From: Sulfobacillus benefaciens
Lineage (GTDB): Bacteria > Bacillota > Sulfobacillia > Sulfobacillales > Sulfobacillaceae
DNA: 58,209 nucleotides
NCBI GenBank assembly: GCA_003023695.1
Contig: PXYW01000014.1
Coordinates: 1 to 58,209, forward strand
Direction: 5' to 3'
Below the pieces are notes generated by a model. It saw nothing but the letters and a program-made list of their open reading frames with translations, was not told the DNA's origin and did no database searches. The translations under genes and the position numbers were made by a program. This document shows, piece by piece, positions 39,423-47,625 of this stretch (position 1 is the first letter of the stretch; the number at the start of each line of letters is the position of its first letter).

Positions 39423-40847
39423 GTGAAGGGAGTGTTTGGCTTGGCGACAGCGGTACAAGCGCGTCCGTATCAGTTAGTACGTGATGCGACCGGCCGGGTC
39501 TTTCGTGTTGGTGAAAGCCCGCGCGACATTATGGGCTATAGCCGCCTCGTAATGCTTTTTTTGCCATGGATTGGCATGATGTTGGCCTCGACGTTGGAAT
39601 ACGGTTGGGGTGCGGCGTCGGCTACGGTGGCGCACGAGTACCATTGGAGCTTGACCACGGCATTTTGGAATTACTCGGTTTATGTGGCCTTTGAGGCCGG
39701 GGTTTCATACTTCAACGGGCGTTTTCGGGAACGGGCAACATGGTGGAAACCTAAGACCGCGATGTTAGTCGGCGGAATATTAGTTGCTGTGGCGTACTTT
39801 TTCCTCGCGCACTCCACGGCTCCATGGATTTCATATGCTGGTTACGCAGCGCTCGGCGGTATGGGTTCAGGTATGGTTTATTCTACCTGCGTGAACACTG
39901 TGGGCAAATGGTTCCCGGAAAAGAAAGGGTGGCGCACGGGGTTTGTGGATGGTGGTTGGGCTTACGGTGCCGTGCCCTTCATCATACTTTACGCAACATC
40001 GTTTAACGTTCATGATTTTATTAGCATTCTCTACCTCACCGGTGCCATTTTAGGCGGCGGGCTAGTGATTATTAGTTTTTGGTTCAAGGACCCACCGAAG
40101 AGTTGGTGGCCGAAAGAAGTGGACCCCATCGAGTTTTCCAAGACCAAGGCTGCTTGGTCGCTGAAGCACAATCCTCCGGCAATTCGGCAGATGAACACGC
40201 GTCAAATGTGGCGTACGTCAAAACCGCCGTGGATGGTTCTTGAGTTCTTGTTTATTGCTGGAACGTCACTGTTCGGCGTCGGGTTTTATTATCCATTTGC
40301 TGTGGCAATGCATTTGGGATCTGTGGCCATTATCGCTGGGGCGACGGGATTTGCCTTCACTGATGGTATTGGAAGGCCCTTGGTGGGTTTGCTATCCGAC
40401 CTGGTCAGCCGTCGTTGGGCAGAAGTGATCGTGTATAGTTGCTTGGGATTGACCACCATTGGCTCGCTGGTAGCTGGTCGAGCTCACCTGGCGGTCCTCT
40501 TTGTCATCTTTGCTCTCCTTTCAGGGGGTACGTCGGGCTCGTTATTTGTCTTAAATCCCTTAATGGTCAGTGACTATTATGGCACCGACCACCAGACAGA
40601 AAATTATGGAACCATTTACGCCGCGAAAATTGTTGGTGGGATATATGGCGGCGTAGTTGCAGCGTATCTTATTACCGGTACGGGGAGCTACACATGGGCC
40701 TTTATTGTGGGAGGACTTATGGCATTGGCGGCAGCAGGTATAGCCGCAGCATTTTTTGCTCCTCCCACCGAAGCCGAGGTCAGAAAAGCCATGGGGGATG
40801 AGTTCGATAAACAATCGGAGCTTCTGGCGGAGACGCCACCCGCTTAA
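39423..40847 (+). CDS. oxlT: OFA-family MFS transporter, oxalate:formate antiporter type
   Basis: 474 residues, about 12 TM segments. Family motifs: GSGMVYSTCVNTVGKWFPEKKGWRTGFVDGGWAYGA (MFS between TM4 and TM5) and NYGTIYAAKIVGGIYGG in TM11, whose Lys corresponds to the substrate-binding Lys of Oxalobacter OxlT. The exchange of oxalate for formate drives metabolite flow and, by consuming a proton internally, builds a proton gradient in known systems. GTG 39423 follows AAGGGGAG. It stands at the edge of the oxalate cluster, opposite in direction to the enzymes. Confidence 0.88.
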   Translation: MKGVFGLATAVQARPYQLVRDATGRVFRVGESPRDIMGYSRLVMLFLPWIGMMLASTLEYGWGAASATVAHEYHWSLTTAFWNYSVYVAFEAGVSYFNGRFRERATWWKPKTAMLVGGILVAVAYFFLAHSTAPWISYAGYAALGGMGSGMVYSTCVNTVGKWFPEKKGWRTGFVDGGWAYGAVPFIILYATSFNVHDFISILYLTGAILGGGLVIISFWFKDPPKSWWPKEVDPIEFSKTKAAWSLKHNPPAIRQMNTRQMWRTSKPPWMVLEFLFIAGTSLFGVGFYYPFAVAMHLGSVAIIAGATGFAFTDGIGRPLVGLLSDLVSRRWAEVIVYSCLGLTTIGSLVAGRAHLAVLFVIFALLSGGTSGSLFVLNPLMVSDYYGTDHQTENYGTIYAAKIVGGIYGGVVAAYLITGTGSYTWAFIVGGLMALAAAGIAAAFFAPPTEAEVRKAMGDEFDKQSELLAETPPA

Positions 40848-40861
40848 CATGATATAGGAGC

Positions 40862-40893
40862 CGATAGGGATCTCAGTAATGAGGTCCCTATCG
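40862..40893 (+). terminator. Long hairpin between oxlT and a small gene
   Basis: CGATAGGGA / TCCCTATCG stem enclosing CTCA-GTAA-TGAG. It has no T-run. It may end most oxlT transcripts while allowing some read-through into the 49-residue gene downstream. Confidence 0.5.
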
Positions 40894-40916
40894 TCATCGT
40901 ATCCAAGGAGGACCCT

Positions 40917-41066
40917 ATGTATCACGAGGTGGGTAGTATGCTCGCAACCCTACACCTATTGGGGCTGAAAAGGCCGCCCTGGCTTATCGTCGGATTGGTT
41001 TTAGGAGTGGCGTTGCTGTCACGCAGTATGGTTTTTTTATGCGCCATGCTCCGTCACAAAGATTAA
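40917..41066 (+). CDS. 49-residue single-TM protein in the oxalate cluster
   Basis: ATG 40917, 5 bases after a strong AAGGAGG (40905-40911). The product has a short polar start, then KRPPWLIVGLVLGVALLS and MVFLCAML as a hydrophobic stretch, and a basic end (RHKD). No family recognised. The strong ribosome site and the position right after oxlT support a real small membrane protein, possibly a transporter accessory. Confidence 0.55.
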   Translation: MYHEVGSMLATLHLLGLKRPPWLIVGLVLGVALLSRSMVFLCAMLRHKD

Positions 41067-41296
41067 AGGGCGCAATGGTATGCGATATCGTTTTAGAAGC
41101 AGGGAAATACGGGTTGTTAACGCGCAGTAGTTCACTTTCCATGCGAAACCAATAGATAAAGAACCCCCAGGTCAATGACCTAGAGGATTCTCAGGGAGAG
41201 TTTGGTTTAGCGACTTGAATTCCAACAGTTTGGCGCCTGTTGGTGAAACAAAGGGTCGGTAGGTTAAACGTTATGCACCGGACCAGTTTAATTTTA
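41067..41296. other. Intergenic, no gene seen
   Basis: Two small genes converge on this 230-bp stretch. I see no convincing frame or terminator. Confidence 0.5.
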
Positions 41297-41482
41297 CTAT
41301 CGGTTGGCAGGTGGGCGTTGCTGGCCGACGTGGCTGGTAAGCACCTGGTTGGCGGTGGCCGCACCTGCGGCGAAAAAGACCCCACATATTAGCATCGCCA
41401 ACACCCCCAAGGGCCAATGGTGTCCTGAACCCATCGCCTGCAAAATTTGACTGATAGTAAACCGATTCAATGGTGGTACCAT
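41297..41482 (-). CDS. 61-residue single-TM protein in the oxalate cluster
   Basis: ATG 41482 after GGGAGG (spacing 7). Sequence: a polar, amphipathic N-terminus (NRFTISQILQAMGSG), one TM segment (WPLGVLAMLICGVFFAAGAATA) and a short polar tail. No family recognised. It is downstream of the LysR gene and separated from it by the hairpin 41578-41601 and the palindrome 41555-41573, which could be its own operator. Confidence 0.55.
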   Translation of the reverse strand: MVPPLNRFTISQILQAMGSGHHWPLGVLAMLICGVFFAAGAATANQVLTSHVGQQRPPANR

Positions 41483-41554
41483 ATTCTCGCCTCCCGCTAA
41501 GTTCAGATTACAGTTGCGGCCGACTTGCAACAATGAAGCAGTGATAATATCGTG

Positions 41555-41573
41555 ATATAGAATTATTCTATAT
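41555..41573. promoter_or_regulatory. AT-rich perfect palindrome, possible LysR operator
   Basis: ATATAGAATTATTCTATAT, arms of 9 bases around a central T, 73 bases upstream of the 61-residue gene. Same overall design as the palindrome at 50934-50950 beside the second LysR gene. T-N11-A spacing characteristic of LysR sites occurs within it. Confidence 0.45.
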
Positions 41574-41577
41574 GTGC

Positions 41578-41601
41578 GTGGGCTCATAGGAATGAGCCCA
41601 C
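41578..41601 (-). terminator. Hairpin overlapping the LysR stop codon
   Basis: GTGGGCTCAT-loop-ATGAGCCCAC: a 10-bp perfect stem that includes the stop codon and last codons of the LysR gene (41584). It is followed leftward by GCACATATAG rather than a T-run. Confidence 0.55.
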
Positions 41602-42513
41602 ATCAAGACCCTCGTCCACGGCCTGAGGCTGGTGGCGGCTATAATCACGGATAGCTTCGGCCATAGCCCGTGCGCTGGGACCAAGTATGTTGCCCGTGAC
41701 CGTAACTAGCGCCATGGTTCGCGAAATTGGGGGATCTACCGGGATGATGTGCACCCGGCCAGCTTGTTGGTGAGCTAGCGCGGCCTCTTGCGGAACAATT
41801 GAGACTCCGAGTCCGGAAGCCACAAACCCTATTACGGCACCCAATGTTGAAGCTTCTGCAGCTGGTTTGGGATCGAATCCGGCTGATTGGCACAATGCTT
41901 TGACAGTACGGGTTAAACCGAAGCCGGAACGGAATAAAATCCACGGGTGGTTCTTAAAATCCCTCAGGCTACCCGGTACGTTGTTCGACGGTGGAGAATT
42001 GCTGATTACCACCAAGTCCTCTCGCCATAACGGTGTGATATCCACACGACTGCCCAGTACCGGCAGTGACATAATGGCCAAGTCTACTTCGTTGTTGTGC
42101 AGAAGCGACACGAGTTCCCGGGAACCCTCTTCGACGACTGATACTTGCACCTTCGGGTATCGACGATGGAACTCATGGTATATAGGGGGAAAGTGATAGG
42201 TCGCTACAGGCGAGACCGGGCTGAGTCCTAGTGTGACAGACCCTTCAACTACCTCATTGAGTTGCTGAATGCGGGCGGGGATCGATCGAACCATTTGAAT
42301 AATTGGCCGTGCATCGCCAACGACCAATTTTCCGGCCTCGGTCAGATCCATGCCGCGGCTTTTGCGCTCGACCAGGTTGACTCCAAGTTCTTGCTCTAGC
42401 AATTGAATTTGATGGCTGACGGTGGGCTGGGTCAATCCAAAAAATTCGGCAGTGGCGGACACCGATCCTCGGTCAGCAATGGTGACAAGAAGCTCCAATT
42501 GATGCAGTGTCAT
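41584..42513 (-). CDS. LysR-family regulator of the oxalate cluster (first)
   Basis: 309 residues. The winged HTH spans about 1-60 (LELLVTIADRGSVSATAEFFGLTQPTVSHQIQLLEQELGVNLVER), then the effector-binding domain (GSVTLGLSPVSPVATYHFPPIYHEFHRRYPKVQVSVVEEGS). It is clearly paralogous to the LysR protein at 51134-52087, notably LSPxSPV and the HFPxIYxxFHxxxP stretch. Ribosome site AAGGGGG before ATG. A 12-base palindrome ATGTGATCACAT (42544-42555) lies 31 bases upstream, a possible autoregulatory site. Probably senses oxalate, formate or a CoA thioester (inference). Confidence 0.9.
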   Translation of the reverse strand: MTLHQLELLVTIADRGSVSATAEFFGLTQPTVSHQIQLLEQELGVNLVERKSRGMDLTEAGKLVVGDARPIIQMVRSIPARIQQLNEVVEGSVTLGLSPVSPVATYHFPPIYHEFHRRYPKVQVSVVEEGSRELVSLLHNNEVDLAIMSLPVLGSRVDITPLWREDLVVISNSPPSNNVPGSLRDFKNHPWILFRSGFGLTRTVKALCQSAGFDPKPAAEASTLGAVIGFVASGLGVSIVPQEAALAHQQAGRVHIIPVDPPISRTMALVTVTGNILGPSARAMAEAIRDYSRHQPQAVDEGLDVGSFL

Positions 42514-42543
42514 TTTATACCCCCTTCTTGGGGTCGCGACGCG

Positions 42544-42555
42544 ATGTGATCACAT
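42544..42555. promoter_or_regulatory. Palindrome upstream of first LysR gene
   Basis: ATGTGATCACAT, perfect 12-base palindrome in the gap between the FDH Fe-S subunit gene and lysR. Confidence 0.35.
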
Positions 42556-42648
42556 AGGACGGGACTCAAGACACGGCCGTAAGGTGAGTGCCTAGGCATG
42601 GGAGAAGTCAGGTATGCCATGTGTCGCGCATGACCTTAACTGTTCGGG

Positions 42649-43485
42649 TTATCCCTCTTCGCTCTGAGCGAATTCATAACCATAGCGCCCTTTTACACAC
42701 AACATGCCGTGGGTTACCGGATGATCCATGGGAGAAGTCACCTTGACAATACGGTTGTCCATCACGTGTAAGCTTAGTTCACATCCAACACCGCAATAGG
42801 AACAGACTGTATCCGTTGTGGTAATGCGATCCTCCTGCCACTGTCCCTGGCGCCGTAACACCCATTCGGCCTTGCCAATTAGCGCTCCCGTAGGGCATAC
42901 GGCGACACAATTTCCACAAAAAACACAATCCGATTCAGGCAGTTCCCGTCCAAAGCCCGCATCAATGTGCGCCTGAAACCCGCGGCCCGCGACTGAGATT
43001 GCAAAAGTGTTCTGCGCGTCTTCACCACACGCCTCGACGCATCGGTAGCACAATATACATTTGGAAAAGTCTCGAATATAAAGGTTGTTGTCATCTTGAA
43101 TCGGTTGTTCCCACGTGTCGCCTCCGGCGAACCGTTCGCTATTCGCACCCGAAATGTCGGCAAGATGCTGCAAGTCGGGGGCTAAGTCGGCATTGGATGT
43201 GGATAGCAACAACTCTGCCACCACTTTTCTCGAATGGGTTACCCGGTCACTCGCGGTTTGGACCTCCATCCCATCTTCGACTAAGCGAGAGCAGGACGCC
43301 ACCAAAGTGCGAGATCCCTTTACTTCCACTACACACGCACGGCAGGCGTTGGCAGGTTCGAGGTTTGGGTGCCAACACAAAGTGGGCACCGTGTGCTGAG
43401 CGGTGTCGCAAGCTGCTCTCAGTGTGGTGCCCTGAGCCACGGTTACGGTTATTCCATCGACGATTATTGTTACGTCATCTGCCAT
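42649..43485 (-). CDS. Formate dehydrogenase iron-sulfur subunit (NuoG/FdhA N-terminal part as separate protein)
   Basis: 278 residues with four cluster sites. A [2Fe-2S] domain is ligated by Cys37, 48, 51 and 65. Two [4Fe-4S] ferredoxin sites follow: Cys143/146/149 with 197, and Cys187/190/193 with 153. The [4Fe-4S] Molybdop_Fe4S4 domain has Cys228, 231, 235 and 263, which in fused formate dehydrogenases touches the Mo/W cofactor. The protein stops right after this domain, where fused FdhA continues into the Mo domain; that part is the gene at 45202-47106. The usual HxxxCxxCxxxxxC motif (expected near residue 97-110) is missing. ATG 43485 follows AGAGGTG. Last gene of the FDH operon. Confidence 0.85.
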   Translation of the reverse strand: MADDVTIIVDGITVTVAQGTTLRAACDTAQHTVPTLCWHPNLEPANACRACVVEVKGSRTLVASCSRLVEDGMEVQTASDRVTHSRKVVAELLLSTSNADLAPDLQHLADISGANSERFAGGDTWEQPIQDDNNLYIRDFSKCILCYRCVEACGEDAQNTFAISVAGRGFQAHIDAGFGRELPESDCVFCGNCVAVCPTGALIGKAEWVLRRQGQWQEDRITTTDTVCSYCGVGCELSLHVMDNRIVKVTSPMDHPVTHGMLCVKGRYGYEFAQSEEG

Positions 43486-43509
43486 CCATGTCACCTCTCG
43501 ATTTTGGGG

Positions 43510-44724
43510 TTAAGCGCCTTGCCAGTTAGGTCGGTCTAGAATTGACAATAGGGCAGTTGGTGCCGTTTGCCCGAGTCCACAGATAGAGGCGTCGCGCATG
43601 GCTTGTGCCAGATCGCGTAAATCTTGAACGCGAGAGTATAGCCCGCCTTGAGCCAGCATCTCGACAATTCGTCTGGTACCGATTCGACACGGGACACACT
43701 GACCACACGACTCATCAGCAAAAAAATGTGCCAACTTGCGTAAAACCCAACTAAGGTCTACCGAATCGTCGAATACCATTATCGCTCCTGAACCGATACT
43801 AGCATCAAAGGTTCCCAGCGATCCGTAATCCAGTACGGTTGCACTAATTTGATCGGGGGATAAAAATGTCCCCGCAGCGCCTCCCAACAGAATGGCCCGA
43901 AGCCTGCCACTGCCCGTTATGCCACCTCCTAATTCAGGGTCGGCGATAATGTCGGCCATAGGGAATCCAAACGGGACCTCATATACCCCTGGGTTTTTAA
44001 CGTGTCCGCTCAACGACACGAGTTTGGTTCCCGGTGTCTGTGGACTGCCACATTGTCGGAACCATTCAACATCATGGGCAAATAATAAGGTCACATTAGC
44101 CAATGTCTCTACATTTTGAATCAAAGTGGGATCCCCCCATAGCCCTTTACTGGTGGGAAATGGCGGTTTTACCCGTGGCTCAGCTCGTTTACCTTCGATA
44201 CTGTTAAGAAGAGCAGTTTCCTCGCCAGCGATGTAGGCTCCAGCTCCCCGTCGAACCTCCACCTCCACTGCATGGGGTCCAACCCAGCCACAATCGGCCA
44301 AGGTTTGCAACGCATTGACCATCTGTCGCTCAATTGGCCGATATTCCCCACGAATATAGCAATATGCCTTTTTGGCACCAACAGCATGGGCGGCAATCAA
44401 CATTCCTACCAATGGACCTAAGGGATCATATTCGAGCAATGCCCGATCTTTAAATGTGCCTAATTCACTTTCGTCGGCGTTCATCACCACATACCGATTG
44501 CCACCTGGTGCCTCATAAACACTCTCCCACTTAAAACCAGTGGGAAAGGCGGCTCCCCCTCGACCCTTAATTCCACTGGCTTTGACCTCGGCGATAATGT
44601 CCCTAGGGTCCATGCCTAGAACCCGCTCCATCGCCCGGGAAAATCCGCGATCTTTAAGGCGTTGCATGGATGTGGGCGCAGAGATTATATCCAATGGGGG
44701 CAGTAATCTGCGAACTTCACGCAT
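43510..44724 (-). CDS. NAD-linked formate dehydrogenase diaphorase subunit (NuoF/FdsB-like)
   Basis: 404 residues. NADH site GRGGAAFPTGFKW (54-66), FMN site NADESELGTFKDR (82-94), then GAGAYIAGEETALLNSIEGKRAEPRVKPPFP. The [4Fe-4S] cluster is ligated by Cys340, 343, 346 (SCGQCVPC) and Cys382. This passes electrons from formate to NAD. ATG 44724 overlaps the NuoE-like gene by 8 bases with AGGGG upstream, so the genes are coupled. The shared frames place it in one operon with the Fe-S and Mo subunits. Confidence 0.92.
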   Translation of the reverse strand: MREVRRLLPPLDIISAPTSMQRLKDRGFSRAMERVLGMDPRDIIAEVKASGIKGRGGAAFPTGFKWESVYEAPGGNRYVVMNADESELGTFKDRALLEYDPLGPLVGMLIAAHAVGAKKAYCYIRGEYRPIERQMVNALQTLADCGWVGPHAVEVEVRRGAGAYIAGEETALLNSIEGKRAEPRVKPPFPTSKGLWGDPTLIQNVETLANVTLLFAHDVEWFRQCGSPQTPGTKLVSLSGHVKNPGVYEVPFGFPMADIIADPELGGGITGSGRLRAILLGGAAGTFLSPDQISATVLDYGSLGTFDASIGSGAIMVFDDSVDLSWVLRKLAHFFADESCGQCVPCRIGTRRIVEMLAQGGLYSRVQDLRDLAQAMRDASICGLGQTAPTALLSILDRPNWQGA

Positions 44725-45166
44725 GATCTTCACCCCTAATCGCCTGCGCAATCAAGTCTGGTGTGGCACGCCGCAACACTTGCTTTCCGAAAAATGCTGC
44801 GGGAGCGGCATCACACTGACCTAAACAGGGACATTCCTTAACGCAAACAGTGCTTCTTTGTGTGAGTGCCTGTAACTTTTTTACCAGATCGTCTGCGCCT
44901 TGGAGCGCGCACATAACATCAGTGCACACGTGGAGCGGATTTTTCCCATCCGGATTGTGGAATAATGCATAAAAGGATGTCACACCATAGACTTCGGCGT
45001 ACGGAATATTCATGTACTGTGAAACCGCATCAACAATTTCTGGACGAAACCGCTGGTAGTGTTCAAATACCAGCCATAACGCCACTAACAACTGACTTCT
45101 GTCTTGAGGAATATCCTTTAGTATGGAAAACACTTCCGCCATCACGGCGGGCTTCTCTGTATCCAT
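44717..45166 (-). CDS. Formate dehydrogenase 2Fe-2S subunit (NuoE/FdsG-like)
   Basis: 149 residues of the thioredoxin-like [2Fe-2S] family. Ligands by pattern are Cys81 and Cys86 (HVCTDVMC) with Cys114 and Cys118 (CPCLGQC). The N-terminal helical part (LVALWLVFEHYQRFRPEIVDAVSQYMNIPYAEVYGVTSFYALF) matches the family. It joins the NuoF-like subunit to form the diaphorase module. Confidence 0.92.
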   Translation of the reverse strand: MDTEKPAVMAEVFSILKDIPQDRSQLLVALWLVFEHYQRFRPEIVDAVSQYMNIPYAEVYGVTSFYALFHNPDGKNPLHVCTDVMCALQGADDLVKKLQALTQRSTVCVKECPCLGQCDAAPAAFFGKQVLRRATPDLIAQAIRGEDHA

Positions 45167-45201
45167 GTGTTAACCTCTTTTCTGCAATGGCAGGCCGCGA
45201 G

Positions 45202-47106
45202 CTACAATCGGGCCAATCGGACTGCAGCAGCTTTGAATTCAGCAGTTCCCGACTGCGGGTCAGTCGCGTCGATCGTCAAGTTGTTGGTCAACACTTCATC
45301 GGGAAAATGCAACGTCATAAACACTGTGCCGGGGGTTACCGACTGCGAATAGTATGCCGGGACCTCTACTCTGCCGCGAGGGGAAATGACCGCGATGACT
45401 TCGCCGTCTTCGATGTTCAATTGGCGTGCGTCATCTTGGTGGATCTCCATCCATTCCCCGATGTTATGGGGATGGTCGTAGACCCCTGATTGAACCCCGG
45501 TATTGAAAAAGGCTAACCGTCGTCCCGTCGTCAGAATAAAGGGGTAGTCAGTGGAGGGCGCTTCGACAGGTGGTGTCCAGCCGACGCACGCAAATGCTGC
45601 TCTCATCCCAACCTCAGACTGCCATAGTCGATCATGCAACACGGGGCTTCCCGGATGTGTTTCATCCGGTACTGGCCATTGCAAACCATGATTGGCTTGG
45701 AGACGCTCATAGGTGATTCCGCGATAATTTGTAGTGAGGTGACGCATTTCCTCAAATACTTCACGCGCTTCCAACATTGGCCAGTTGATACCCATTGCCT
45801 GGGCTAGGGCGGTGACAATCCACAAATCGTTTCGGGTTTCGCCGGGGGCTTTTCGTGCAGCCCTCACGCGCTGAACCCGGCGTTCACTGTTAGTATAGGT
45901 ACCTTCGCTTTCTGCAAAGGAGACTTGTGCCGGGAGCACGACATCGGCCATTTCAGCGGTTGCTGTCAAAAATATATCCTGCACCACTAAAGCATCCAAA
46001 CCCTCAAAGCAGTGTCGCACGTGTCTGCTGTTCGCATCCGATTGAATCGGATTTTCACCTATCACGTAAAGGCCTTTAAGGCGACCATGGTCCATTGCTT
46101 CGAACATTTGAGTCTGATCCAACCCGGGCGTGCTGCTGATAGGCGAACCCCAAACGCGTTCGAATTTGTGACGAACCTCAGCGTCGGTAATGTCTTGAAA
46201 TCCTGGCAGCCGTCCAGGTAGCGCTCCCATATCGCCTCCTCCTTGAACGTTGTTTTGCCCGCGCAGAGGATTCAACCCAGCTCCGGGCCGTCCCACATTA
46301 CCGCACAGGAGGGCTAAATTAATAAGTGCTCGCACATTATCCACTGCATTGTGATGTTCAGTAATGCCGAGCGTCCATCCGATCATGGCTGTGGGGGCTG
46401 ACGCGTACCGTTTGGCCAACGCTTCAATTCTCGAAGCAGAGATGTTTGTTATGGCTTCGGCACGTTGTGGGGTCCAACTTTGCACATGGTTTGCGAACTC
46501 GTGGAATCCCGCGGTTGCGCGCTCGACAAACGGTTGATGGTATAAGCCATCGCGGATAATTACGTGAGCCATGGCGTTTGCCAAGGCGATATCCGATCCC
46601 ACCGTAATTTGCAGGTGTTCATGCGCCCTGCGGGCAGTAATTGTTTTGCGGGGATCAACCACCACTAATTCGGCCCCGTGACGCACTCCTTTCATAATAT
46701 GATGAAAAATGATCGGATGTGCTTCTGCTGCATTTGACCCCACCAACAAGATGAACGCTGTTCGGTGAAAATCTTCATAAGAACTCGTACCAGCGCCACT
46801 ACCAAAAACGGTCGTAAGACCCACGACCGATGGTGCGTGTCATGTACGGTTACAGGAGTCGATATTATTGGTTTCAAATACGACACGCGCGAACTTTGAA
46901 GCCAAATAGTTGAGCTCGTTACTTGATTTGGAACAGCTAAAAACCCCCAAACTTGACCCGCCATATTGTGTTTTCACACTAGAAAATAATGTGGCGGCAC
47001 GGGTAAGCGCCTCATCCCAAGAGGCTTGATGCAATGCGCCATCAATACGGATCAAAGGATGCGTTAACCGCGTATAAGGCATTTTATGAGCGCCTTCTTT
47101 GGCCAT
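45202..47106 (-). CDS. fdhA: Formate dehydrogenase catalytic Mo/W subunit, selenocysteine-containing (in-frame UGA 46840-46842)
   Basis: 634 residues if the UGA at 46840-46842 is read as selenocysteine (residue 89). The frame continues unbroken on both sides. Before it: SSNELNYLASKF, then NNIDSCNRT; after it: HAPSVVGLTTVFGSGAGTSS. In known formate dehydrogenases this segment is NxxxxxRxC/U-HxPSVxGL, so UGA is exactly at the catalytic residue, followed by the conserved His. Later markers: LRGQNNVQGGGDMGALPG, GENPIQSDAN and the C-terminal dinucleotide-binding domain with TTGRRLAFFNTG. A SECIS-like hairpin lies at 46809-46829. The N-terminal Fe4S4 domain is absent from this chain and sits on the 42649-43485 protein. 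ATG 47106 follows AGGAGGGG. Confidence 0.88.
46800..46842 (-). promoter_or_regulatory. Candidate bacterial SECIS element after UGA of fdhA
   Basis: Directly after the UGA the mRNA reads 10 bases, then CGGUCGU-GGGUCUU-ACGACCG: a perfect 7-bp stem (46823-46829 with 46809-46815) and a 7-base loop. The loop contains GGUCU starting 18 bases after the UGA, the same spacing and loop core I recall for the E. coli fdhF SECIS. The bulged U of the E. coli element is not evident. Confidence 0.75.
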
Positions 47107-47146
47107 TTTATACCCCTCCTTCCTTTGTAAGGTCTGGCTGTGGTCG

Positions 47147-47590
47147 TCAATTCTGTCGGGTTGATGCGATTAAATCCGCCAATTGCTTTCTTAACGTTCT
47201 TATCTCTTGAAATTTTTTCGTCACATCGCGCATGACTGCGGCAATCCCTAAAACCGCCTCTGAATGGTCGCGGAAAAGCACAATGGTAAATTCGACGGAG
47301 ATGCGACGGCCATCCTTGCAAACGGCAGGAACGGATAACAGATCGCCGACGTCATATCGACTTTGGCCGGTGCTCATGGTTTTATGGAATCCTTCCCAAT
47401 GTCGATTGCGGAGATTTTCTGGAATGATAATATCTAAAGACTGCCCTATTGCCTCGTCAGGAGTGTATCCAAAGATGCGCTCCGACCCGCTGTTCCACCA
47501 TTGGATCACACCATCGGCATCAGACAGAACCACAGCCTCCGACATGGAGGTGACCAGCGTCTGCGCAAAATTGCTTAGGTCAATTGCCAT
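47147..47590 (-). CDS. Stand-alone PAS-domain protein
   Basis: 147 residues, a single PAS fold (SMSEAVVLSDADGVIQWWNSGSERIFGYTPDEAIGQSLDIIIPENLRNRHWEGFHKTM...) with PAC-like strands (VEFTIVLFRDHSEAVLGIAAVMRDVT) and a short C-terminal helix. There is no output domain. It sits between oxc and the FDH subunits, so it may sense redox state, oxygen or a ligand for the pathway, or bind a partner such as a LysR protein or FDH. Cofactor not readable. Confidence 0.75.
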   Translation of the reverse strand: MAIDLSNFAQTLVTSMSEAVVLSDADGVIQWWNSGSERIFGYTPDEAIGQSLDIIIPENLRNRHWEGFHKTMSTGQSRYDVGDLLSVPAVCKDGRRISVEFTIVLFRDHSEAVLGIAAVMRDVTKKFQEIRTLRKQLADLIASTRQN

Positions 47591-47625
47591 TAACCGTACC
47601 CCTTTTCGGAATGTGTATCCCTAAA

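Noticed and set aside
42123-42134. GTTCCCGGGAAC palindrome as an operator
   Set aside because: It lies inside the coding sequence of the first LysR gene and differs from the parS-like arms; probably chance.
46840-46842. UGA in fdhA as an ordinary nonsense mutation or frameshift
   Set aside because: The frame is the same on both sides, the codon is exactly the catalytic Cys/Sec position, and a GGUCU-loop hairpin follows. Recoding explains all three; decay would not. Selenium genes outside the window still need to be found.
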